The notes under the pieces are model-generated. The model was given only the letters and a program-made list of their open reading frames with translations. It ran no database searches and was not told where the DNA came from. Both the position numbers and the translations under genes were made by a program. A DNA stretch of 64,000 nucleotides, taken from contig CANOGU010000001.1 in the NCBI GenBank assembly GCA_947565635.1, forward strand, positions 161,167 through 225,166, given 5' to 3'. Positions 1-7,947 of this stretch are shown here, in pieces. This DNA comes from an uncultured Lactobacillus sp. (GTDB lineage: Bacteria; Bacillota; Bacilli; Lactobacillales; Lactobacillaceae). Position 1 is the first letter of the stretch. Every line of letters begins with the position of its first letter.

Positions 1-1371
1 TACATTAATGTACTTACATGCTTCTGCTAAAATAGGTACAACATCAGCTCGTACACCAGCCATATGATGGATATATGGTCCATAAACATATTTTGCTTCA
101 AATCTATTCAAATCCTTAAATTGGAACCAGGCATAGGTCCCTTGTTCATATGGTCCATCACAAGTTTTAGCATTACCAATTAACATTGAATACTTACCGT
201 GATCACCATCAAATCGCACTAAGGTATAGGTTCCATCTTTAGCTTCAAAAGCAGCTGAGCCAGGATAGTCAAAAACAAAATGTGAAGGTGGTAAAATTGG
301 CCGATTTTTTGCTGTTTGAAAGGCGAATGTACCTAAGTGCTGTAATAATTCACCATTCTCATTTTCGGGATGGCGACAGTTAACATCCGCAAATATGGCT
401 CGTTCATCACCCAAAGTAGCACTTTCTGCTAATAATTCAGAAATAGCACCATTAATATCTGTCTCACAAGTTACGGGCATGCCTTCGGTTTGAAGTAGTG
501 CTTCAGAAGCATAAGGTAAAATACCGATTTCCCTTTGCAACTCAGTCCAACATTGAATTGTACCTGCATTGCAACCATATTCCTTCATCTTATCTTGCAT
601 AGCAAGTTTCAAAGCAGCTACTTTGGTGAAATCTTCATCTTTAATTTTAATATCAGCCCAATTACGATAGGTTTCTTTTGTTTCCTCAATTCTAGAATCC
701 TTTTTGTCAATTAACTCATACATATAAGAAGTTAACTCTCCTAAAGGAATTGGTGAAAGTTGAATACCAAACTTTTCTAATAACTCTCCTTCATTAACGA
801 TCACTGACCAAAAGTCAAAGGGACGAGTACCAATTTGTAAAATTCTTGTATTCTTAAAAGTTTTAACTACATTACATACTTTGATAAAATCAATCATCCC
901 TCTACTAAAAGCAGGATCGTCAATATCGCTATTTTTAATGTAGGTAAACGGGACATTAAAGTGACGTAAAACTTTTCCAATCGCAAATAATCCACACTGT
1001 GTATCCCTTCTACGTGAGCCGTCGGGAGCTGGAGCTTCATCTTTTGGACCCCAAAGTAATACCGGGACATTAAGTTTAGCAGCTAATCTTGCCACTTCAT
1101 ACTCAGTACCAAAATTCTCATTAGCAATGAACAACCCATCAATTTTTGCTTTCTTGAATTTCTCAGTAATCTTTTCTAATCCATCATCGTCGTACAGAAG
1201 TCCGTCATCATTTACTTCTTTAATGTCAACATAATTGACACCTAGTTCATCTAATTTTTCACGTGTTTTATTTGCAAATTCAATTGCTGCTGTTGCAGAA
1301 AAAATGTTTCTTCTTGTTGGTGCAAAGCCAATCTTAATTTGTTTTAAACTATCATAATTAGTCATACTCAT
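1..1371 (-). CDS. L-fucose isomerase-family sugar isomerase (3' end outside window)
   Basis: An open frame of 457 codons runs without a stop from an ATG at 1371 to the left edge, so the C-terminus is missing. A GAGAGG ribosome binding site lies 3 bases upstream; a second ATG two codons in (1365) is possible. Visible landmarks are GFAPTRRNIF near the N-terminus, LLWGPKDEAPAPDGSRRRDT near residue 100 and the following QCGLFA, which I associate with the L-fucose/L-arabinose isomerase fold. Such enzymes interconvert aldoses and ketoses using a divalent metal. Its neighbours (LacI regulator, split transketolase, FGGY kinase) suggest a pentose or deoxy-sugar route, possibly D-apiose to D-apulose; the substrate is inference. 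It has its own promoter and an operator-like palindrome just upstream. Confidence 0.8.
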   Translation of the reverse strand, partial: MSMTNYDSLKQIKIGFAPTRRNIFSATAAIEFANKTREKLDELGVNYVDIKEVNDDGLLYDDDGLEKITEKFKKAKIDGLFIANENFGTEYEVARLAAKLNVPVLLWGPKDEAPAPDGSRRRDTQCGLFAIGKVLRHFNVPFTYIKNSDIDDPAFSRGMIDFIKVCNVVKTFKNTRILQIGTRPFDFWSVIVNEGELLEKFGIQLSPIPLGELTSYMYELIDKKDSRIEETKETYRNWADIKIKDEDFTKVAALKLAMQDKMKEYGCNAGTIQCWTELQREIGILPYASEALLQTEGMPVTCETDINGAISELLAESATLGDERAIFADVNCRHPENENGELLQHLGTFAFQTAKNRPILPPSHFVFDYPGSAAFEAKDGTYTLVRFDGDHGKYSMLIGNAKTCDGPYEQGTYAWFQFKDLNRFEAKYVYGPYIHHMAGVRADVVPILAEACKYINV

Positions 1372-1386
1372 TACCTCTCAAATTTA

Positions 1387-1400
1387 TGTATTCGCTTACA
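1387..1400 (-). promoter_or_regulatory. LacI/CcpA-type operator before the isomerase
   Basis: Read on the minus strand, TGTAAGCGAATACA is an imperfect palindrome typical of LacI/GalR-family operators. It differs from the cre consensus at two positions. It sits over the predicted transcription start, just upstream of the ribosome binding site, and shares the half-site TGTAAGC and the end TACA/TTACA with the site at 2577-2590. It could bind the local regulator, CcpA, or both. Confidence 0.6.
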
Positions 1401-1406
1401 CAAATT

Positions 1407-1435
1407 ACAATAACTAGTATTTCCTAACACATCAA
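1407..1435 (-). promoter_or_regulatory. Promoter of the isomerase gene
   Basis: On the minus strand, a -35 like TTGATG (1430-1435) is followed after 17 bases by a -10 like TATTGT (1407-1412). Predicted transcription starts near 1400, directly in the operator at 1387-1400, so bound repressor would block it. Confidence 0.45.
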
Positions 1436-1465
1436 TAGTTAATTTACTTAATTAAACTTAACTAG

Positions 1466-2485
1466 CTATTTTAATGATTCTCTTACAATTAGTTTTGTCG
1501 AGATAAAGCTTTTCTGGCTAAGCCAATGCGTATTACTTACTTTTTCTTCTAGTTGATTAATTGCCTGTCTAACGATTTGTTCAATCGGAACGTGAATTGT
1601 TGTTAATTCCGGATTAATCATTGTATCCTCAAAAATATCATCAAAACCCATGATTGCCAATTGGTCAGGGATTTTAATACCAATTTTGGTTAATTCTTTA
1701 ACTAAACGTAGAGCCATATAATCATCTTCACAAAAAATTGCATGCGGATATTTTTTATTCGAATAGAAAAATTTAGGTAATGTTCCCCTCAATTCAACTG
1801 GATTTAAACTAAAGACAAAGTCTGGCGGAATTTCAAGATTTTTTTCTTTTAGAGCAGTTCTAAAACCCTCTCTTCTCTTCAAAAAATTAGTAATTATCCG
1901 ATTTGATGCAACATAACCAATCTGTGTGTAACCTTTTTCTATAATAAACTTTCCAGCATTATATCCTCCTTGAAAGTTATCAATTGAAACAAAGTCTGCA
2001 TCTACATCTTCAAAATAATTATCAATAAAGATAGCATTCTTAATTTTAGAATCTAAGAATAGAATTTGTTTTTTATTTAAATCTGTTGCTAGAACAATCG
2101 CCGCCTTACTTTTCTTTAGAGCAGTACTATTTTCGATGTCTTGTTTCAAATTTCGAATATTTAAAGTAACAATTTGAACTTGTCCACCAGATCCACCAAC
2201 ATTTTGAGAAAGATTAGATACTAATGAATCAAAAAACGGTAAACTTGCATAACTTCGATTCATTAACCCTGTAGTAGTCTTAATAATTACTAAGCTAATG
2301 CTAGTTAATTTTCTCACACCGCCCTTTTTATGCTTTCTTAGTGGTTCATAGCCCATTTCTTCTATTACTTTAAAAATATGCTTCCTCGTTTTTTCACTTA
2401 CTTCTGCTTTTCCATTTAGTGCAAAAGAGACAGCCGCTTTTGATACACCTGCTTTTTCTGCAATATCACTCATCTTTAATTTCAT
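1466..2485 (-). CDS. LacI/GalR-family transcriptional regulator
   Basis: This 339-aa protein has an N-terminal helix-turn-helix with the LacI signature (MSDIAEKAGVSKAAVSFALN, residues 5-24). A hinge helix and a periplasmic-binding-protein-like effector domain follow (FVSIDNFQGGYNAGKFI; IMGFDDIFEDTMINPELTTI near residue 290). The length is normal for the family. The ribosome binding site is weak (AGAAAG). It lies between the isomerase (same strand, 94 bases downstream) and the divergent transketolase-kinase genes, so it is probably their local repressor. The effector is unknown, likely a sugar or sugar phosphate of this pathway. Confidence 0.9.
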   Translation of the reverse strand: MKLKMSDIAEKAGVSKAAVSFALNGKAEVSEKTRKHIFKVIEEMGYEPLRKHKKGGVRKLTSISLVIIKTTTGLMNRSYASLPFFDSLVSNLSQNVGGSGGQVQIVTLNIRNLKQDIENSTALKKSKAAIVLATDLNKKQILFLDSKIKNAIFIDNYFEDVDADFVSIDNFQGGYNAGKFIIEKGYTQIGYVASNRIITNFLKRREGFRTALKEKNLEIPPDFVFSLNPVELRGTLPKFFYSNKKYPHAIFCEDDYMALRLVKELTKIGIKIPDQLAIMGFDDIFEDTMINPELTTIHVPIEQIVRQAINQLEEKVSNTHWLSQKSFISTKLIVRESLK

Positions 2486-2554
2486 TTTTTATTTCTTTCT
2501 TAAATAAATTTACTAATCTAAACTAAACTAATTAAATAATTAATCTATGTTAAC

Positions 2555-2590
2555 TATAAACATGATACCCTCATTTTGTAAGCATTTACA
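2555..2590 (+). promoter_or_regulatory. Promoter and operator/cre site of the transketolase-kinase operon
   Basis: A -10 like TATAAA (2555-2560) has a weak -35 (TTAAAT, 2532-2537) 17 bases upstream. The palindrome TGTAAGCATTTACA at 2577-2590 matches the catabolite-responsive element consensus at all but one position and shares TGTAAGC with the isomerase operator. Repression by CcpA and/or the adjacent LacI protein is inferred. Confidence 0.55.
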
Positions 2591-2618
2591 AGATAATAAA
2601 CAAATTGAGGTGTTTCTA

Positions 2619-3452
2619 ATGGATAGTTTAAGTTTAAAGAAAAAAGCCATTCAATTAAGGAAAAGAACATGGCAACTAATCTATCGTCATCATAACGGTC
2701 ACACAGGTTCAGACCTATCATGTACTGATATTTTAGTTGCTCTCTATTATGGCGTTCTCAACCAAACTCCCGATACTTTTGAAGACAAAAACTCTGATAC
2801 CTATATTCAAAGTAAAGGACATGCAGTAGAAATTTGGTACGAAATTCTTGCTGACAAAGGATATATTGATCAAGAAGATTTAGATAGACGGTACTCCACT
2901 TTTAATAGTCCCTACATTGGTCATCCAACTACTGATGTAAAAGGAATGGAATTTCATACAGGCTCTCTTGGTCATGGACTTGGTTTAGGCGTTGGCGTTG
3001 CTTTAGCTGCAAAAATGGATCATTTAAAGAAACGTACTTTTGTTTTAATGGGTGATGGTGAACAAGCAGAAGGATCTGTTTGGGAAGCTGCTATGGCAGC
3101 AAGTAACTACAGCTTGGACAATTTAACTGCAATTATTGACCACAATGACTTACAAATTACTGGTACAACGGACTCAGTTATGCGTTCTAATCCACTTAGT
3201 AATAAATATGAAGCATTTGGTTGGGATGCGATTGAAGTAAACGGTAACAATATTGATGCTTTAGTAGATGTTTTAAATAAGCCAAATAACACCGGAAAAC
3301 CAAGAGTTATTATTGCTAACACAGTTAAAGGTAAAGGAATTACCGTTGCAGAAAATCGGGCAGATTGGCATCACAAAATACCGACTAAAGAAGAGTATCA
3401 AGAAGGATTACAAGAATTAGATACACAGCTGGAGGGACTTAACAATGACTAA
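2619..3452 (+). CDS. Transketolase, N-terminal (TPP-binding) subunit
   Basis: This 277-aa protein corresponds to the first half of a full-length transketolase. It carries the diphosphate-binding motif starting GDGEQAEGSVWEAAMA (145-160) and ending at the Asn of IIDHNDLQ, plus the cofactor/substrate histidines in NGHTGSD (26-32), SKGHA and TGSLGHG. I chose the ATG at 2619 because GAGG lies 8 bases before it; an upstream in-frame ATG at 2547 overlaps the promoter and operator. The stop overlaps the start of the C-terminal subunit by 8 bases, so the two halves are translationally coupled. Split transketolases occur in specialised sugar and sulfosugar pathways. Here a role on a phosphorylated ketose made by the adjacent kinase is likely. 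Confidence 0.9.
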   Translation: MDSLSLKKKAIQLRKRTWQLIYRHHNGHTGSDLSCTDILVALYYGVLNQTPDTFEDKNSDTYIQSKGHAVEIWYEILADKGYIDQEDLDRRYSTFNSPYIGHPTTDVKGMEFHTGSLGHGLGLGVGVALAAKMDHLKKRTFVLMGDGEQAEGSVWEAAMAASNYSLDNLTAIIDHNDLQITGTTDSVMRSNPLSNKYEAFGWDAIEVNGNNIDALVDVLNKPNNTGKPRVIIANTVKGKGITVAENRADWHHKIPTKEEYQEGLQELDTQLEGLNND

Positions 3453-4386
3453 AGAAGAAAAACTATCTGCCAATACAGTTATCGCTGATACACTAGACAA
3501 AGCAACTAAAGTTGATCCTAATTTGTTAGTTGTAACCTGTGACTCACGTGGCTCTGCAGGGTTAGTTAATTTTACTAATGCTCATCCCGATCGCACTGTT
3601 GAAATGGGAATTGCTGAACAAAATGCAGTTACAGTTGCTGCAGGTATGGCTCATGCCGGAAAGCATCCCTTTGTTTTCTCACCAGCGGCTTTCCTAGCAA
3701 TGAGATCAATTGAACAAGTCAAAGTGGATGTTGCATTTAACCAAACTAATGTTAAATTAATTGGTATTTCTGGTGGCAACTCCTACACTTGGCTCGGAAC
3801 AACATATCATTCTTTAAATGATGTAGCTATTACTCGTGCTATTCCTAATCTTGAAGTCTATCAACCATGTGATCAATATCAGACTAGAGCACTTTTCAAT
3901 TATCTGCTTACCTCACCTCGTCCAGCTTACGTTCGGATCGGTAAAAGAAAACTTGATAATGTTTATCACGAAGATTTTAAGTTTGAACCTGGAAAAGCAA
4001 AAATTATTCGCAAAGGAAAAGATGTTTGTCTAATTTCTGTTGGTGAAATGCTTTATTTCACTCTCCAAGCTGCTGAAAAATTAGCAAAAAATGGTATTGA
4101 TGCTGAAGTTGTTGATTTAGCATCAATTAAACCTTTGGATGCTGAAATGCTTGATAAACTAGCACAGGAATTTAATCAGATAGTTACTGTTGAAGAACAT
4201 GATCTAATCAATGGAATCGGTAGTGCTGTAGCAGTTGAAGTAGCTAAATTTGGACATGCTAAATTAACAATTTTAGGATTTCCTGATGAACCAGCTATTC
4301 AAGGAACACAAGATGAGGTCTTCCACTATTATGGCTTGGATAGTGCAGGTATTGAAAAAGCAGTTGAAGACCTCCTCACGCATTGA
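3445..4386 (+). CDS. Transketolase, C-terminal subunit
   Basis: This 313-aa protein holds the pyrimidine-binding domain with the catalytic glutamate in GIAEQNAV (E58), followed by the C-terminal transketolase domain (VVDLASIKPLDAEML; VTVEEHDLINGIGSAVA). A GGAGGG site precedes ATG 3445. It would form a heteromeric transketolase with the preceding subunit. The TGA stop overlaps the GAGG ribosome binding site of the kinase gene, so all three genes form one operon. Apulose-4-phosphate transketolase (AptA/AptB) is the characterised split enzyme I think fits best. The sulfoquinovose transketolase and a generic pentose-phosphate role are alternatives. Confidence 0.9.
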   Translation: MTKEEKLSANTVIADTLDKATKVDPNLLVVTCDSRGSAGLVNFTNAHPDRTVEMGIAEQNAVTVAAGMAHAGKHPFVFSPAAFLAMRSIEQVKVDVAFNQTNVKLIGISGGNSYTWLGTTYHSLNDVAITRAIPNLEVYQPCDQYQTRALFNYLLTSPRPAYVRIGKRKLDNVYHEDFKFEPGKAKIIRKGKDVCLISVGEMLYFTLQAAEKLAKNGIDAEVVDLASIKPLDAEMLDKLAQEFNQIVTVEEHDLINGIGSAVAVEVAKFGHAKLTILGFPDEPAIQGTQDEVFHYYGLDSAGIEKAVEDLLTH

Positions 4387-4396
4387 GGCATTTCTT

Positions 4397-5848
4397 ATGA
4401 CTGAAAAATATATTTTAGCAATTGATCAAAGCACCCAAGGAACTAAGGTACTTCTAATCAATCATCAGAATCAAATTTTCTTCAAGGCTTCCCTTTCCCA
4501 CCAACAGCTCATTAATGAAAATGGCTGGGTGAGTCATAATTTAAATGAAATAAAAAATAATCTAAAACAGCTATTTAAGCAGATTCTTGAAAAAGTTGAT
4601 TCTAGACAACTTGAAGCCGTCGCTATTACCAACCAACGTGAATCGGCAGCTGCCTGGTCTCGAAGAACTGGTGAACCGCTTTGCTATACTATTGTTTGGC
4701 AAGATAATCGCTCAGAACAATTAATCAATCAAATTACATATCCAGAATTAGCTAGAAAAGTAAAAAACAAAACTGGTTTAGCTCTTTCTCCATATTTTAC
4801 TGGAGCCAAATGGGGTTGGATGCTTTTAAATGAACCCAGAGTGATTCAAGCACATGCTAACAATGACCTCTGCTTAGGAACAATAGACTCTTGGCTAGTT
4901 TATCAACTCACTAATGGCGAATCTTTTAAGACTGAAGTTTCTAATGCTTGTCGAACTGAGCTAATGAATATAAAAACTGGAACATGGGATCAGGATTTAG
5001 GTGAAATTTTTGGTATTGATCTCAATGATCTTCCTAAAATTGTTGATTCAAATGCTAATTTTGGTGAAACTAATTTATTTGGTCTCATTCCTCATAAAAT
5101 TCCTATTCTTAGCGTTTTAGGTGATTCTCAAGCTGCCTTATTTGCTCATGGGTGTTTTAATCCTGGTGACTTTAAAGTTACGTTTGGAACTGGTTCTTCT
5201 GTGATGTTAAATATAGGTAATAATTTACCAAAAAATATTAATAATCAGCTTAATACATCTCTTGCCTGGTCAATTAATGGTAAAAAATCTTACGTTCTTG
5301 AAGGAAATATTAATTATGCAGGAGCTTGCGTTACATGGTTAAAAGACAAGCTACATTTAATTCACGATCCGTCTGATACTACTATGCTGGCCCTAACCGC
5401 TAATCCAAATGATCATACTATTTTAATTCCGGCTTTTGCTGGACTTGGCGCTCCTTATTGGCTCCCTAATATGAAAGCTGCATTTGTTAATATGACAGCT
5501 ACCACTGGTAAAAAAGAATTAGTACGTGCCACTCTAAATTCATTAGTTTATCAAATCAATGATATTCTACAGGCCTTTCATCACTTTTCTTCTCAAGTGA
5601 ACAGTGAAATTCATGCTGATGGTGGAATGATACAAAATAAATATTTAATGCAATATTTAAGTAATATCACTCAAAAAAATGTAAAGATTGCTGAAGTCGC
5701 TGAGTTAAGTGCTCTGGGAACTGCGATGAATTCAATGCAACAATTTGATGGGATGCATTATTCTAAAACTTATATTCCTCGAATGGACAAACATGCAGCA
5801 AATAAGTATTCAAGTGAATGGTCTTCTTGGATAAAAAAATTATCATAA
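4397..5848 (+). CDS. FGGY-family carbohydrate kinase
   Basis: This 483-aa kinase begins with the ATPase-fold phosphate motif AIDQSTQGTK. It contains GDSQAALFAHG and FGTGSSVM (phosphate 2 region), GLGAPYWLPNMKA, and a late HADGGMIQNKYLMQ adenosine motif, in the FGGY order. ATG 4397 is supported by GAGG 8 bases upstream; a longer frame starting at 4286 lies wholly inside the transketolase gene. The sequence feel is close to glycerol/xylulose kinases, but Gly-Gly motifs alone do not give specificity. In this operon it probably phosphorylates the ketose made by the isomerase before the transketolase acts. Confidence 0.9.
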   Translation: MTEKYILAIDQSTQGTKVLLINHQNQIFFKASLSHQQLINENGWVSHNLNEIKNNLKQLFKQILEKVDSRQLEAVAITNQRESAAAWSRRTGEPLCYTIVWQDNRSEQLINQITYPELARKVKNKTGLALSPYFTGAKWGWMLLNEPRVIQAHANNDLCLGTIDSWLVYQLTNGESFKTEVSNACRTELMNIKTGTWDQDLGEIFGIDLNDLPKIVDSNANFGETNLFGLIPHKIPILSVLGDSQAALFAHGCFNPGDFKVTFGTGSSVMLNIGNNLPKNINNQLNTSLAWSINGKKSYVLEGNINYAGACVTWLKDKLHLIHDPSDTTMLALTANPNDHTILIPAFAGLGAPYWLPNMKAAFVNMTATTGKKELVRATLNSLVYQINDILQAFHHFSSQVNSEIHADGGMIQNKYLMQYLSNITQKNVKIAEVAELSALGTAMNSMQQFDGMHYSKTYIPRMDKHAANKYSSEWSSWIKKLS

Positions 5849-5850
5849 TA

Positions 5851-5896
5851 AAAAACCTAGAACTTTCACATAATTGTGTCAGTACTAGGTTTTTTA
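5851..5896. terminator. Bidirectional terminator between kinase and pepO
   Basis: The 10-bp arms 5851-5860 and 5885-5894 (CTAGGTTTTT) pair perfectly, with a smaller CACA/TGTG stem inside. A-rich and T-rich flanks serve the convergent genes on both sides. Confidence 0.85.
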
Positions 5897-5899
5897 TTA

Positions 5900-7834
5900 T
5901 TACCAAATAGTAATTCTATCTTCAGGATCTAGCCACATTCCATCTTCTGGAGTTACATTATAAGCTTCGTAAAACTCATCTTGATTTTGAACAGGAATAT
6001 TAACTCTTGTTGGTTGCGGTGCATGTACGTCTGATTGAACTTCTGCTGTAATTGATTCTGGACGTTGTTTTTGCATCCAGCTCTTCGCATAAGTTTCAAA
6101 GAGATCTTTCATCTCCCCGCCTTCTGCTTTATTAGCAGCAATTGCACAAGAAAGACCACTTAAATCGGCAATGTTTTCAGAAACAACTTGCTTACCATTT
6201 AACTTAGCTGGTCCATACTGTAAGCCATCGAAAATATCGGCAACGGCCTTAGTACGTTTATTGAACTCAGCAAAGTCTTCTTTAGTCCACCAGTTCTTCA
6301 TATTACCCTTTTCATCAAACTGAGCTCCATTATTATCAAAAGCATGAGAAACTTCATGACCAATGGTTGCGCCGATTCCGCCATAGTTAGCTGCACGAGA
6401 TTGTTTTGCATCATAAAATGGCGCTTGCAAAATTCCAGCTGGGAAAGTTAAATCATTCTTTTGTGGGTCATAGCAAGCATTGTTTAGATTACCGGGCATT
6501 GCCCAAACGCTTCGATCAGGAACTTGATTTAGCTTTTGCAAGTTGTCTTTAATCTTTTCTTGATTAATAAGAGCTTGATTCTCATATAGACTCTTATTTA
6601 GATCAACTACTAGTCGGTCAAAAACGGCCTGATTCTTTTCTGGATAACCAATTTTGAGTTTTAAGGCTTGCAATTTAACAATAGCTTGTTTCTTAGTTGA
6701 TTCGGAAAGCCAGTCATTATCTTGAATTCTTTCTTCATAGACCTTCAACATATTCTTAATCATGCTAATTACATCATTTTTAGCATCATCGCCAAAATAA
6801 GCTTTACCGTAATAAATCCCAACAACTTCATCAAAAGCCGCATTTGCTAAACGATATGCATGCTTATCTTGTGCTGGCATTTCAGGCACCCCATAAACAG
6901 CTTGTCTAAATGGAAAAGCTGCTTCTCTAAAGTCTTGAGATAAGTAATTAGCTCCCCCATTAATAAACTTAACAATCATCCAGCTCTTGATTTCGTCAAA
7001 TTCACTATTATTTAAAAATTCATTGATATGATCAAAATAACGTGGCTCTGCTTCAATTACTTGATCAGGTAATTCAGGTAAAAGCTGTTTTAAGAAAGCA
7101 TTGATGTCGAAATTTTCAAATTTAGCTTCAAAATCTGCCAATTTAACTGGATTATAGACAGCTGCATAGTCAGCCCATTCTTCAGTCGACTTTAAAACTT
7201 TGGCAAGTTTTTTATCAAATTCAATACCCTTACTTGCCCAAGTCTTTGCTTGTTCTTCCTCTACTCCAGCCATTACAAGTAACTTAACTGTTTGCTTTTC
7301 CAAAGTAGAAAGCAATTTTTCAGCATCATCACTTTGATATGCAGTAGTATCTGGCAAAAATGTACCTGGTCCTTCTGCATATAAGGCATTATGATCAGTA
7401 TCCTTCATATCTTCCATTACAAAAATATTGAATGGTAAGTCATATCCTTTTGCAAACAAGTCAGCAGCTTGTTTATTAAATTCTTCAAAACTACTCAAAG
7501 AAGTTAATTTTTCTAAATCAGCTTTGATTGGCTCTGCCTGTTCTTTATTTCTTTTATCAAAATCAATTGCTAATTTATAAAGATTAATTGCTTTTGCAAA
7601 ATTAGGTATAGTAGGAATCTTCTTTTTCCCGTCAGCAAAATCCTTCATCAATTGATCTTCAATCCGCATATCTAAAATCAAGTTAATTCCGGTTGAAGTT
7701 CTGTCAGCTGGAATTTTTGCTTTTGAAAGCCATTCTGAGTTAACTGCCAAGTAAAGATTATCTTGTGGTCTAGTATTAATATCAGGCTTAGTTAAATCAC
7801 CTGCACCACCGCGAACGCTAAAGTATTTTCTCAT
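5900..7834 (-). CDS. pepO: Neutral endopeptidase PepO (M13 metallopeptidase)
   Basis: This 644-aa protein is of normal PepO size. It has the zinc motif HEVSH in GATIGHEVSHAFDNNG, the third zinc ligand region ENIADLSGLSCA, and the NAFY-like substrate region NLNNACYDPQKNDLTFPAG. There is no signal peptide or N-terminal membrane anchor, so it is the cytosolic lactic-acid-bacterial form that trims casein-derived oligopeptides. GGAAGG precedes ATG 7834. It is a monocistronic gene bounded by terminators on both sides. Confidence 0.93.
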   Translation of the reverse strand: MRKYFSVRGGAGDLTKPDINTRPQDNLYLAVNSEWLSKAKIPADRTSTGINLILDMRIEDQLMKDFADGKKKIPTIPNFAKAINLYKLAIDFDKRNKEQAEPIKADLEKLTSLSSFEEFNKQAADLFAKGYDLPFNIFVMEDMKDTDHNALYAEGPGTFLPDTTAYQSDDAEKLLSTLEKQTVKLLVMAGVEEEQAKTWASKGIEFDKKLAKVLKSTEEWADYAAVYNPVKLADFEAKFENFDINAFLKQLLPELPDQVIEAEPRYFDHINEFLNNSEFDEIKSWMIVKFINGGANYLSQDFREAAFPFRQAVYGVPEMPAQDKHAYRLANAAFDEVVGIYYGKAYFGDDAKNDVISMIKNMLKVYEERIQDNDWLSESTKKQAIVKLQALKLKIGYPEKNQAVFDRLVVDLNKSLYENQALINQEKIKDNLQKLNQVPDRSVWAMPGNLNNACYDPQKNDLTFPAGILQAPFYDAKQSRAANYGGIGATIGHEVSHAFDNNGAQFDEKGNMKNWWTKEDFAEFNKRTKAVADIFDGLQYGPAKLNGKQVVSENIADLSGLSCAIAANKAEGGEMKDLFETYAKSWMQKQRPESITAEVQSDVHAPQPTRVNIPVQNQDEFYEAYNVTPEDGMWLDPEDRITIW

Positions 7835-7907
7835 TTAATTACCTTCCATTTAATCGTAATATTAATTAAATGATATCATGATTAAATTAAATTTAAAATA
7901 TCGTCCT

Positions 7908-7947
7908 AAAATAAACCGTACGTATCTCTCCGTACGGTTTATTTTTT
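7908..7947. terminator. Terminator of the ABC exporter operon
   Basis: The arms AATAAACCGTACG (about 7909-7922) and CGTACGGTTTATT (7931-7943) form a long perfect stem. T-runs on both sides make it suitable for the minus-strand permease gene ending at 7946. Confidence 0.85.

Noticed and set aside
2547-2618. Longer N-terminus for the transketolase subunit from the ATG at 2547
   Set aside because: It has no ribosome binding site, it overlaps the operator, and the added residues are not transketolase-like. ATG 2619 has GAGG at good spacing.
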